Origin: CAZMJG01 sp964576365
GTDB taxonomy: Bacteria; Patescibacteriota; Microgenomatia; UBA1406; GWC2-37-13
Assembly (NCBI GenBank): GCA_964576365.1
Contig: CAZNUT010000028.1
Coordinates: 1 to 19,198, forward strand
DNA: 19,198 nucleotides
Direction of reading: 5' to 3'
Positions 6,299-14,575 of this stretch are shown here, piece after piece (position 1 is the first letter of the stretch; each line of letters begins with the position of its first letter). The notes beneath the pieces were generated by a model, which saw only the letters and a program-made list of their open reading frames with translations, did not search any database and was not told where the DNA came from. The position numbers and the translations under genes were made by a program.

Positions 6299-7830
6299 GC
6301 TTCCATGCGCTCCTTGGCGGGTAATATAAATAACAGAACAATAAGAGAAATAAGTATCAAAATCCAAATACATGCATACCACTGAGGAAGATCAAGAAAC
6401 GAAGAAATAAATTCATTATATATATAGCTACTAGAGTTATTGTGAGACAAAAATGAAAAGTTTCTTAAAAAGTTATACTCCATTTTTAAATAATCTGCTT
6501 CAATTTTTGGTGGCACAGCATTGGTAGTCAGTGCTCCGGCAAGACCAACCGCGCTTGAATATCCAGCGAGCAAAAATGCAACTATTGATACCCATATCCG
6601 TTTTAAGGCATTATTGAGCCAAAATCCAGCAAATAAGGAAAGAATAGCCATGCTCGGAATAAGGTATCGTGGGCCAAAAGCCCAACCTCCCCATGGATCC
6701 CCCCAACTACTGTACAAAAATATATGAGTAGCCAACAAACTGAGCAGAATACCTATTTCTATCGTAAGTTTTTTTAATTTTGATGCGATTCCCAATAATG
6801 CAAAAATAAATATAGGTGCGTATAAAAAGAGTCCTCTGTCTCTTGAAAAAAGTAAAATACTAAAACCATGTATCGTATTTTCTTCTTGAAAAAATCGCAC
6901 AACGTTTTTGGTTTTTGCCATTTTGGCTATCGCCGCTTCTGGATCGGGATTGTTTAATAATTTATACCGTTTAATTTCTTTTATTCCTACGAGTCCTCCA
7001 CTCAGTTTTTTCCATGAGCCAAATTGTGTGTGATTGTAGTATCCATGAATGATATTAATCAAAATAAAAATAAAAGCAGTAAAAATAAAAGCAAGTCGAA
7101 ATCTAATTGCTAATATATTTTTTTCTTTCGTAGTTATGTTAAAAGATACAATAAGTGCATAAACGATGATAGGAGCAACGAGAATAGCATTTGGATAGTC
7201 CACAAACAATGAGAAACCGTAAGCTATCCATACGTATATCATCCATAGCCATGACAGACTTTTTTGTTGTTTATACTGCCATACTGCATAAAAGCCTGAA
7301 AGGATAATAAACGCAGTAATATGATGCTGGTATAAGGTGTTTGCATAACTCCATGCTGGAGAACAAAAGCCAAAAATAAATGCGGTGAGTGCAGCTGCCC
7401 ATGGGTGGAGTTTGAATATATGCCTCGAAATGAGAAATAATGTCATCACATTTAATGAAGCGAAAAACACAATTGTAAAAAAAGCTCCTACCTGCGCAAG
7501 GCCAACACTTTTGCCTAAATAATATAAAGGGAGTGCAAGTATTGACACTCCCGGACCAAAGTATATATAAAAATGTCCCTTTGAATATCCTATATCAGGG
7601 TCGGCTGCATCGGCTAACACAGGGCTCAAGGCAAATGAACCATTTTCTGCCAGTGATAAGATCAGAACATATCTGCCACGTTCAGGAGATAGCTCTAATG
7701 GTTTTGCAGCTTGATCAAGGTTGTGCTTGATAGACTCTGGACGTGGATTTCCCGATACTCCTCGAACGGTCACCCCAAAAAGAACAAAACTAACTAAGAA
7801 AATCAAAATGGCATATAAAGCAGTTTTCAT
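6295..7830 (-). CDS. Polytopic membrane protein, probable glycosyltransferase
   Basis: A 511-aa membrane protein with roughly eleven hydrophobic segments. After the first helix (about 3-22) comes a hydrophilic outer loop of about 70 residues containing SPVLADAADPDIGYSKGHFYIYFGPG. Near residue 385 it carries WGDPWGGWAFGPRYLIPSMA, whose GPRYL-P pattern recurs in GT-C/DUF-type membrane glycosyltransferases. This is a weak family-level match; it could instead be a polymerase or ligase of the polysaccharide (Wzy-like). The ATG at 7830 is chosen because it lies 2 bases after the TAG of the previous gene and begins directly with a membrane helix. An in-frame ATG 24 codons upstream would run into that gene and adds a basic, unlikely segment. 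The gene is AT-rich and ends in an ATGA overlap with the next. Confidence 0.65.
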   Translation of the reverse strand: MKTALYAILIFLVSFVLFGVTVRGVSGNPRPESIKHNLDQAAKPLELSPERGRYVLILSLAENGSFALSPVLADAADPDIGYSKGHFYIYFGPGVSILALPLYYLGKSVGLAQVGAFFTIVFFASLNVMTLFLISRHIFKLHPWAAALTAFIFGFCSPAWSYANTLYQHHITAFIILSGFYAVWQYKQQKSLSWLWMIYVWIAYGFSLFVDYPNAILVAPIIVYALIVSFNITTKEKNILAIRFRLAFIFTAFIFILINIIHGYYNHTQFGSWKKLSGGLVGIKEIKRYKLLNNPDPEAAIAKMAKTKNVVRFFQEENTIHGFSILLFSRDRGLFLYAPIFIFALLGIASKLKKLTIEIGILLSLLATHIFLYSSWGDPWGGWAFGPRYLIPSMAILSLFAGFWLNNALKRIWVSIVAFLLAGYSSAVGLAGALTTNAVPPKIEADYLKMEYNFLRNFSFLSHNNSSSYIYNEFISSFLDLPQWYACIWILILISLIVLLFILPAKERMEA

Positions 7831-7832
7831 AG

Positions 7833-8609
7833 CTAGACTGAATGGTAAAGGGATGAAATAACTAAACTTTCGATATCTACATCTTTTTGACAGATAATAC
7901 ACGCAATGATTGCACCGATACTATAGCCAGAAAGTAGCTTGTCACCACCTGCGGTCGGATAGGTGTACACGGTACCCGGCATAAGACAACAAACTCTGAT
8001 ACCTGCTGGTTTTAATTCACTTCTTAAAGCAAATGAAAATCCTTCAACCGCATATTTAGAGGTGGCATACAAAACTCTTTCAGGAAGCATAGCGGTGTTA
8101 TGACTGACTTTTGACCCGATATTTATAATGCATCCAGCTTTTTGTTTTTTCATGTGTGGGGTGACTGCGTTACACATGGACGCCATACCTTTGAAATTAA
8201 CATTCATCACCCTGTCCCATTCAGCTTCAGATGTTTTTTCGAGTGGTTGGAATGAAAATGCCCCGGCGCAATTGATAAGTGAAGTTATAGTGCCAAATTT
8301 TTCTAACGTTTTTTTTACTACTTTCATGCATTCTTGTGAGTGAGAAATATCAAGAGAGATGATATCGACTCTATCAGGTCCGTATTTTTTTGCTAATAAA
8401 TTTAATTTATCATTATTTCTTCCAACCAGCATAAGTCGAGCACCTTTTTGATGTAGTACCTGGGTAATTGTTTCACCTATTGCTCCAGTCGCCCCCACAA
8501 CGATCACAACTTCATTTTCAAGCTCTTTTTTATCAGATACAGTAATAAGTTTCTCCTTAAAAAGAACAGAAAAAAATGATCGTTTGATGGTTTTTAACAC
8601 ATGTATCAT
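7833..8609 (-). CDS. SDR-family NAD(P)-dependent oxidoreductase
   Basis: A classical short-chain dehydrogenase/reductase of 258 aa. It has the Rossmann nucleotide-binding motif VVGATGAIGE (37-46, a variant of TGxxxGxG), NCAG (113-116), Asn138 in MNVNFKG, catalytic Ser166 in INIGS, and the YATSK active-site motif with Tyr181 and Lys185, followed by MPGTVYT (210-216). Residues 1-30 are a basic, partly hydrophobic N-terminal extension before the Rossmann fold, possibly a membrane-touching segment. It probably oxidises or reduces a sugar or lipid carrier intermediate of the glycan, but the substrate cannot be told. The start ATG at 8609 overlaps the preceding TGA as ATGA. General SDRs act on many substrates, so the link to the glycan rests on operon context. 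Confidence 0.9.
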   Translation of the reverse strand: MIHVLKTIKRSFFSVLFKEKLITVSDKKELENEVVIVVGATGAIGETITQVLHQKGARLMLVGRNNDKLNLLAKKYGPDRVDIISLDISHSQECMKVVKKTLEKFGTITSLINCAGAFSFQPLEKTSEAEWDRVMNVNFKGMASMCNAVTPHMKKQKAGCIINIGSKVSHNTAMLPERVLYATSKYAVEGFSFALRSELKPAGIRVCCLMPGTVYTYPTAGGDKLLSGYSIGAIIACIICQKDVDIESLVISSLYHSV

Positions 8610-9535
8610 AAGATTGGTTTATTGGTAAGATGTTTGGTAGATGTCACTACATCCCAAAGGGCATTGGTATGATTGCGGCCAATAAAAGCACCGATTTTAC
8701 AATACAAGTTAATAAAAAAAATAATGATTGCGTAAACAGGATGTTTAAAAAACTGCATGAGCGCTGCTTTGAGAAACATATGTAGTGGAATGTGATATTC
8801 TCGATTGACTATGTCGTCTCCAAAGTAACGTTTCATAAAATATTCTGCTGAAGAGAAACGGGTTTCTTGTTTTACATGGTCTTTTAAAACTTGAGGTAAT
8901 CGAAAATAAACGAGTGCACCAGGTGCATACGCAAATGAAAACCCAGCTTTTAAGGTACAAAAGTATACAAAATGATCATTGGATATCGTTTCAGCAGGTA
9001 CGTGGATATCTGCAAACACTTCTTTGCGAAGTGCGATGAGTCTTCCTGTCGCTGTGTATATGTTATTTCCTCCTCTGATTGACTCGCGAATGTAAACATA
9101 TGCTTCAGCTGTGACATATATGGCTTTTTCTATATATGTTTCAGGTTTCATAGGATGAGGATTGCCACCTGTCATACCAATTTTTGTATTTTTTATCATT
9201 GGCTCAATCAAATGGTCAAGAGCTTTTTTATCGCCCAATATGACATCTGCATCGGGCTGAATAACAAAATCTGATTTAACTCCTCCATAAATTTCATTGA
9301 GCCTAAATGATTTTCCTTTTCTTTCAGAGTAATCTTTCAAAATAATGCGTGGATCGTTAAATTTTTTTATTTTCTCTACCGTGTCATCGGTTGATCCATC
9401 AGAGATGATGAGAATTTGTTCAAGAGTAAAAAGTGAAATATCCTGACCGAGTATAGATTGTAATAAATGAGAAATATTCGGACCTTCATTTAAGGCACAT
9501 ATTGCCAGTGTTGCGGTGGGCTTCATAGATATCAC
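8606..9535 (-). CDS. GT2-family glycosyltransferase
   Basis: A 309-aa GT-A fold enzyme that transfers a sugar from a nucleotide donor at the inner face of the membrane. It shows the GT2 start ATLAICALNEGPNI (8-21), DGSTDDT (46-52), the metal/nucleotide-binding QPDADV (DxD at 95-97), a late acidic SNDHF (185-189), and KQETR (222-226) in the place of the QxxRW motif of processive GT2 enzymes. One or two hydrophobic segments near 258-285 probably anchor it. The usual ED acid pair is ND here. The start is GTG at 9535 in a GTGA overlap; an ATG three codons later (9526) is possible and matches the family start equally well. It probably adds one sugar of the repeat unit made by this operon. Confidence 0.88.
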   Translation of the reverse strand: MISMKPTATLAICALNEGPNISHLLQSILGQDISLFTLEQILIISDGSTDDTVEKIKKFNDPRIILKDYSERKGKSFRLNEIYGGVKSDFVIQPDADVILGDKKALDHLIEPMIKNTKIGMTGGNPHPMKPETYIEKAIYVTAEAYVYIRESIRGGNNIYTATGRLIALRKEVFADIHVPAETISNDHFVYFCTLKAGFSFAYAPGALVYFRLPQVLKDHVKQETRFSSAEYFMKRYFGDDIVNREYHIPLHMFLKAALMQFFKHPVYAIIIFFINLYCKIGAFIGRNHTNALWDVVTSTKHLTNKPIL

Positions 9536-10626
9536 GATTTATAAAAATGGATAATATGATGACATACTGTTTTTACTTCATCTTCTGTAAGGTATGGATG
9601 AATAGGAATAGACAGTATCCGGTTTGCAAGCAACTCAGTTTTTGGAAGGGAAACAGCATTGTACTCTTTGCAACATTCTTGTTTATGAATAGGAATAGGA
9701 TAGTGTACAAGACATTCGACATTGTTTGCTTTTAAATAATCTCTTAACTCATCGCGACGATCCACTTCAATCACAAAAAGATGGTATGCATGTTCTCCAT
9801 TTTTTCTTTCTTGTGGTAACTTAATATGTTGTACGTTTTTTAGTTGTTCATGATACAGTTTGGCAATTCGACGACGAGCGCTGATAAATTCATCTAGTTT
9901 TTTGAGTTTTACGGACAAAATAGCAGACTGAATTTCATCCAACCTGCTATTTATACCTTTGATTTGGTGATGATAACGATTTTCCTGGCCGTAGTTGCGC
10001 AGCATGAGATATTTTTTATAAAGTTGTTCGTCATCAGTTATAAGGGCGCCACCATCTCCATAACCTCCCAAATTTTTTGTAGGATAAAAGCTGAAGCATC
10101 CAGCAATACCATAACTACCCGCTTTTTTATGTTTGTATGATGCTCCATGAGCCTGACACGCATCTTCTATCACAGGAATTGAATGTTCGTTGGCAATTGC
10201 CATAATTGAGTCCATGTCCACCATTTGTCCAAACAAATGGACCGGCAAAATAGCTTTTGTGCGTGAAGTTATTGCCTTTTTTAATAGTTCCGGATCCATA
10301 TGGTAGTATTCGTCTACGTCCACAAAAACCGCAGTTGCGCCAACATTTGTTATCGCAAGCGAAGTAGCTACTGCTGAGTTGGAAACAGTGATGACTTCAT
10401 CACCCGGTCCGATATCCTGAGCCATAAGTGCTATTTGGATAGCCTCTAGTCCGTTTGCTACACCTACACAATATGTTGAACCTGAGTATGTTGCAAATTC
10501 TTTTTCAAACTGTTTTGTAGCTTGACCAAGAATATACCACCCACCACTACACACATCTTGAATTGCTTTATCAACTGGTGATTTGATATCGAGATATTCT
10601 TTTTTAAAATCATTCATGAGAATCAT
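9532..10626 (-). CDS. DegT/DnrJ/EryC1/StrS-family sugar aminotransferase (FdtB/QdtB-like)
   Basis: A PLP-dependent enzyme of 364 aa that aminates a keto group of a nucleotide sugar. Marks of the family: NGLEAIQIAL (58-67) for phosphate binding, IEDACQAHGA (153-162), and FSFYPTKNLGGYGDGG with the Schiff-base Lys184. The neighbour upstream is an FdtA/QdtA-type 3,4-ketoisomerase, so the expected substrate is a dTDP-3-keto-6-deoxyhexose, giving a 3-amino-3,6-dideoxy sugar (Fuc3N or Qui3N); which one cannot be told. The ATG at 10626 gives the family-like opening MILMNDFKKEYLDI and overlaps the ketoisomerase gene by 17 bases. The next in-frame ATG (10617) is a fair alternative. The longest frame begins at 10698 deep inside the upstream gene and is unlikely. 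No N-acetyltransferase (FdtC/QdtC) is in the window. Confidence 0.92.
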   Translation of the reverse strand: MILMNDFKKEYLDIKSPVDKAIQDVCSGGWYILGQATKQFEKEFATYSGSTYCVGVANGLEAIQIALMAQDIGPGDEVITVSNSAVATSLAITNVGATAVFVDVDEYYHMDPELLKKAITSRTKAILPVHLFGQMVDMDSIMAIANEHSIPVIEDACQAHGASYKHKKAGSYGIAGCFSFYPTKNLGGYGDGGALITDDEQLYKKYLMLRNYGQENRYHHQIKGINSRLDEIQSAILSVKLKKLDEFISARRRIAKLYHEQLKNVQHIKLPQERKNGEHAYHLFVIEVDRRDELRDYLKANNVECLVHYPIPIHKQECCKEYNAVSLPKTELLANRILSIPIHPYLTEDEVKTVCHHIIHFYKS

Positions 10627-11038
10627 AGCTTTTAATATAATTGATAAATTCATTATATGAGCGAATATAGTCACTTTCCTTGTAATAATCTGAAGCAAAT
10701 ACCAGGAGGATTGTATCTGGAGTGAAATCTTTCATTTCATGCCACATGAGAACATCAAGAAAAATTCCTTCATTTGGTTTATCTAAACGAACTTCTTCCC
10801 GTTGAAAACCATTATCCAAAATTACTGTGATACTTCCCTGAATGCAAAATAGCATTTGCTGGGTTTTTTTATGAGCGTGTTTTCCTCGAATTGCACCTGG
10901 ATCAGTCTGAAAAATATAGTATACCCGCTTTATGGGAAAAGGTATAGCTTTATTCTCTTCAAGTATACAAAGAGATGCTTCATCGACAATGTGTTGACCT
11001 GAGGCTATGTAAGACAGAACAGTTTTTTTTATACTCAT
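10610..11038 (-). CDS. FdtA/QdtA-type dTDP-sugar 3,4-ketoisomerase
   Basis: A small cupin-fold enzyme (142 aa) that converts dTDP-4-keto-6-deoxyglucose to the 3-keto isomer, supplying the aminotransferase encoded next. Family marks are RGKHAHK (51-57) with the His54/His56 pair that does the isomerisation in characterised FdtA, the cupin strand FCIQGSITVILDNG (64-77), and the ending ASDYYKESDYIRSYNEF (115-131). The length is normal. These features separate it from RmlC epimerases. The start ATG at 11038 overlaps the preceding TGA as ATGA, with no Shine-Dalgarno sequence. The genes for the preceding steps (RmlA and RmlB) are not in the window, so dTDP-glucose and its dehydration product must come from elsewhere in the genome. 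Confidence 0.93.
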   Translation of the reverse strand: MSIKKTVLSYIASGQHIVDEASLCILEENKAIPFPIKRVYYIFQTDPGAIRGKHAHKKTQQMLFCIQGSITVILDNGFQREEVRLDKPNEGIFLDVLMWHEMKDFTPDTILLVFASDYYKESDYIRSYNEFINYIKSYDSHE

Positions 11039-12132
11039 ATGCGTTTTGTAATAATGTCAGTTATATAACGGTCATACAAAGTGGAAACATGTTCCCATGT
11101 GTATGAAGATGCGAGTTGTCGAGCTGCTTTGCGCATTGTTACATTCTTTTTTGGTTTGCACACATCAAGTAAATTTTGAGCGTATGCATGTGTATCAAAG
11201 CAATCAGACTTCAAAACTGCATCCTCTGTCATCCACCTTCCCTCGGGAAGATCAAATGCAACAATGGGCATTCCTGAACCAAGAGCCTCCAGCGCCCATA
11301 ATGACAGTTCATCATGGCGTGAAGGAAATGCAACACATATAGCTTCTGATATTAATTTTTCTTTTTGTACGCCATACGCAGGCCCTTGTACGAGGACTTT
11401 TCCCTCAAGGTGGTGCTGAGTAATTAATTTTTTTATTTTTTCTTCATCGGGGCCTTTTCCTGCGATGACTAGAGGGTAGTCAATTTGATTTGAGATTTTT
11501 GCATACGATTCGATGAGTAAATCTATCCCCTTTTGCCAGACATCAAATCGCCCTAAAAAGAGGATGTGTTTTGATTTGAGGTGTGGAATTTTAAAAAATT
11601 CTTCTCCCACCCCTTGAGGAATAATCCTGTAGTGAAGACGATTATTTATCATTTTCATCTTCTTACTATCTATATCTGAGTATGCAACCATATATGAATA
11701 CGCCTGCAAGAAAAGCCATTCAAACCAATGAAAAGGAAGATGATATTTTTTTGTAAACTCGATGGCGTTAAACATAGTCGGAATGCCGACGACGGGAGTA
11801 CGAGTGAATAATGGTGACGCGCTCGCAGATATAGGCGCGTTAAAATTTTCGAAGATTACATCTGCCTTTATCTTTGTTACCAGCCACGGAATCGTGAGTA
11901 TAAATAACGCATTAGTGAGACGGGAACTTGGATGATCAATTCCAACATGTATATAGGTAAGACCATCCTCACTGTAATCTTTCCATCCGGGATATTTGGC
12001 GGTATATATCGTTATTTCGTATTTATCAGCAAGACGTTTAAATGCTTCCCGAGTAGCTCGAGCTTGACCAGCGCCCCAAAAGGTACTTCTTAAATCATCC
12101 ATATCAATGACAGCAATTTTTTTCTTTTTCAT
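11035..12132 (-). CDS. GT4-family glycosyltransferase
   Basis: A GT-B fold glycosyltransferase of 365 aa. The C-terminal half has the nucleotide-sugar-binding pattern of GT4: ILFLGRFDVWQKGIDLLIESY (190-210), LVIAGKGPDEEKI (221-233), and FPSRHDELSLWALEALGSGMP (269-289). In the last, the second Glu of the EX7E motif is Glu282, but the residue seven positions before is Asp274, with Glu275 one position off. The N-terminal half opens with IAVIDMDDLRSTFWGAGQARAT, consistent with acceptor binding. No membrane helix is needed, though a hydrophobic stretch at 74-86 may touch the membrane. Translation should begin at ATG 12132 (ATGA overlap) helped by a Shine-Dalgarno sequence AAGGTG just upstream, one of the few clear ones in this operon. 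It probably extends the lipid-linked glycan. Confidence 0.88.
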   Translation of the reverse strand: MKKKKIAVIDMDDLRSTFWGAGQARATREAFKRLADKYEITIYTAKYPGWKDYSEDGLTYIHVGIDHPSSRLTNALFILTIPWLVTKIKADVIFENFNAPISASASPLFTRTPVVGIPTMFNAIEFTKKYHLPFHWFEWLFLQAYSYMVAYSDIDSKKMKMINNRLHYRIIPQGVGEEFFKIPHLKSKHILFLGRFDVWQKGIDLLIESYAKISNQIDYPLVIAGKGPDEEKIKKLITQHHLEGKVLVQGPAYGVQKEKLISEAICVAFPSRHDELSLWALEALGSGMPIVAFDLPEGRWMTEDAVLKSDCFDTHAYAQNLLDVCKPKKNVTMRKAARQLASSYTWEHVSTLYDRYITDIITKRI

Positions 12133-14537
12133 AGTTCACCTTTCATAATTTTTAACGCTTTCTCTGCACTGGTATCCCAATCAAATTGTTTAGCCCATTT
12201 TATTGCTTGTTTAGAAAGTTTTTCTCGCAATTCAGTGTCAATAAGTAGTTGGGTAATGGCTACGCTAAAAGCTTTAATGTCGCCATAAGGTACCAGCAAT
12301 CCTGTTTTTTTATCCTGAACTGAATCCTTAAGGCCTTCTACTCTCGATGCTATTACTGGAGTGCCACATGCGTTTGCTTCAATAGCTGTAATTCCCCAAC
12401 CTTCAAAAAATGATGGTTGGACACACACCCAAGCTGATTGATACAAAGCAATTTTTTCTTCTTCGTTTAGGCGGCCGGTGAAGGTCACCGCAGGTGTTAT
12501 TCTGATTTTTTCAGCTATTTTTTCAAGTTTATTTTTCTCTTCACCATCTCCTGCGATTATCAATTTTGCATCGGGTACTGATTTGAGTACTTCGGCAAAT
12601 GCATGGATAAGAATATGTACACTTTTATAACCTTTTAGTCGACCTATATAAGCTACAGTAGGTGATTTATCTTTTGTGCCAGGGAGATAGGTGGATGTGT
12701 CTACACCACCATATACGATATGCGGATCAACCTCTGTTAATGTATGTTTTCGAATATCATCTTTAGTCGATGGAGAAACGGTAATAAACGGAATTGTTCG
12801 ATACAGAGACGGCAGTACTTTTAATTCAAGTGTTGATGCTAGCCAGGCAAACGGCCACCAAAGTGTTTTTCGAAATACATCTTGGTGTACATGATGTATC
12901 AATAAGAATATTTTTTCTTTTGCATATGCAGGTGTAAAAAAGGGAATACCATTTTCACAATCCAAAATAATATCGTATTTTCCTTTAAACCTGAGCGCAT
13001 AATATAAAAATGCCCAGAAATAAACCATATAAAAACCACCTCTTCTCACAATCTGAATTCCATCTATGCTCTCGCTGCGTAGGTTTTTTCCATCGTTGCC
13101 ACAAAAAAGTGTGACAGAATGCCCAGCTTTTACCCATCTCTTTGCACATTCATGTATATAAATTTCTGCGCCTCCTGCAAATGTATGCTTGGTGTCACGC
13201 CAGTTGAGTACCAAAATCCGCAGCGCATTCCTCTTTTTTTCAGGAATAGGTAGAGGTCGGACAAGTGAAACAAAGTCAAGAAAGTTTGCAACTAAAAATC
13301 CTCCATTCCGCAATAGAAGATGGAAGAGAATACATACAAGAAGATACGCTATGCTGAGAGTGAGGATGCTCCACACTACTTGTTCAATTGAATTGTGGAA
13401 TAACACAATGCCGAGTAATATTGAAGCGGTGCCAATAAGCGAAAGAAAAGTAAATGAATAGTGTTTTCGAGCTAAATGAAAAACGGCTAGTGTATTTGCT
13501 ATCGTAAAGAAAACCATGGCTGCACCATAGATTGTTGTGAAATGAATAATTTGAGCAGCTTTATTGTGAAAAAGGAGCGTAAGAAAAAAAGAACCAAATG
13601 GACCTATACCTAAATATACTATCAAGCAGAGTGCAATGGTACCGCTTAATATAAAATAAAAATTTCGATTTGGATTTATACCCTTCCCTTCATCACGACT
13701 CACAAAAGAATACACAAAAATATGAAGCATAGTGCCAAAAAAGAAGATCATTTTCCCCACAAGTGCTAAAAGTCCATATATTCCTGCATCTCTGAGACCG
13801 AGATAATGGGTCACCAGAAGAACATCAAATGTTAAAAAGGCATTTGTAGCAACATTATTAATAAGAGATGCTGCAAAAAACTTTTTATTAAAATGTATAT
13901 TGTGTTCGATTGTATGTTGTATCTGGATATTATTGAACATCCCATAAATACCTACTAAAGATCCTAAACAAACCGATAGAGGTATCGAAAGATATGCATA
14001 TTCTTCGTAACCACTGGTAGTGAACACAAATGCAAACACACATTTTGCTACCGCTTCAGTTATATACATAGCACCTGTCCAGGCAAATAAAAATTTACCA
14101 ATAGTAAATCCCCTTGCCAAAGCACCATACAAACCAATTAGTACTACAGGTGTGAAGCTCAAAAATGGCAGGTAGGTTTCAATATGAAAATACCAGCTCA
14201 TAAGAGGAACTAAAACCAGCCAACTGATACTAGATAAAATTACTATAAGTTTTATTTTCTGTTGAATTCTTCTTGTAAATGTATGAGCAGTATCACTACC
14301 ATAGCGTGCCATTAAGTACGCGATTTGATGATTTATTGAGCCTGAAAATGCTCCAAGAGGCATATTTAATAGGTAAAGCAAAGTATTCACCAGGGAGATA
14401 ATTGCAAATTCTTCTATAGTAAGGTTTCGTCCCAGGTAGGCATTATAGATGAAGTTGAGCCCATTCGAAAAGATAATCGAATACAACAACAAACTCTCTC
14501 CTGTCAGAAGCCGGCATTTAATAAATCGGGTTACCAC
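12129..14537 (-). CDS. Fusion of a Wzx-like flippase and a GT4 glycosyltransferase
   Basis: An 802-aa protein of two modules. Residues 1-420 are a polytopic domain with about 12 to 14 hydrophobic segments of the polysaccharide-flippase (MOP/Wzx-like) kind, with SNGLNFIYNAYLGRNLTIEEFA near the start. Residues 438-802 form a complete GT4 glycosyltransferase: the acceptor-side LNWRDTKHTFAGGAEIYIHE (445-464), VAYIGRLKGYKSVHILI (628-644), LIIAGDGEEKNKL (659-671) and SFFEGWGITAIEANACGTP with an intact EX7E (Glu712, Glu720). The join (421-440) is a short basic linker. The fusion places a cytoplasmic sugar transferase directly on the transporter thought to move the lipid-linked chain outward. The start is GTG at 14537, the first gene after a strong promoter, and no in-frame ATG occurs until residue 59. 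The gene is in one piece, with no sign of a frameshift at the join. Confidence 0.88.
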   Translation of the reverse strand: MVTRFIKCRLLTGESLLLYSIIFSNGLNFIYNAYLGRNLTIEEFAIISLVNTLLYLLNMPLGAFSGSINHQIAYLMARYGSDTAHTFTRRIQQKIKLIVILSSISWLVLVPLMSWYFHIETYLPFLSFTPVVLIGLYGALARGFTIGKFLFAWTGAMYITEAVAKCVFAFVFTTSGYEEYAYLSIPLSVCLGSLVGIYGMFNNIQIQHTIEHNIHFNKKFFAASLINNVATNAFLTFDVLLVTHYLGLRDAGIYGLLALVGKMIFFFGTMLHIFVYSFVSRDEGKGINPNRNFYFILSGTIALCLIVYLGIGPFGSFFLTLLFHNKAAQIIHFTTIYGAAMVFFTIANTLAVFHLARKHYSFTFLSLIGTASILLGIVLFHNSIEQVVWSILTLSIAYLLVCILFHLLLRNGGFLVANFLDFVSLVRPLPIPEKKRNALRILVLNWRDTKHTFAGGAEIYIHECAKRWVKAGHSVTLFCGNDGKNLRSESIDGIQIVRRGGFYMVYFWAFLYYALRFKGKYDIILDCENGIPFFTPAYAKEKIFLLIHHVHQDVFRKTLWWPFAWLASTLELKVLPSLYRTIPFITVSPSTKDDIRKHTLTEVDPHIVYGGVDTSTYLPGTKDKSPTVAYIGRLKGYKSVHILIHAFAEVLKSVPDAKLIIAGDGEEKNKLEKIAEKIRITPAVTFTGRLNEEEKIALYQSAWVCVQPSFFEGWGITAIEANACGTPVIASRVEGLKDSVQDKKTGLLVPYGDIKAFSVAITQLLIDTELREKLSKQAIKWAKQFDWDTSAEKALKIMKGEL

Positions 14538-14546
14538 AAAGGCTTA

Positions 14547-14575
14547 ATTATATCAAAAAAATGCTATAGGATCAA
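14547..14575 (-). promoter_or_regulatory. Sigma70-type promoter of the ten-gene glycan operon
   Basis: On the minus strand a -35 box TTGATC (14570-14575) and a perfect -10 box TATAAT (14547-14552) are separated by exactly 17 bases. Transcription should begin about 7 bases downstream, near 14540, only a few bases before the GTG start codon at 14537. The mRNA therefore has almost no leader and no Shine-Dalgarno sequence. This is the only strong promoter seen for the operon. No operator-like palindrome lies over it. Confidence 0.8.

Noticed and set aside
6299..6382. Upstream in-frame starts that would lengthen several minus-strand genes (also at 7831-7902, 10627-10698, 16966-17034 and 17514-17582)
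   Set aside because: Each extension runs back into the preceding gene and adds non-family residues; in each case a start at or close to the stop of the previous gene fits the operon pattern better.
3436..14537. Recent horizontal transfer of the whole glycan operon
   Set aside because: The operon seems more AT-rich than dus, but there are no flanking repeats, integrase, tRNA site or transposase, and the difference could reflect membrane-protein content.
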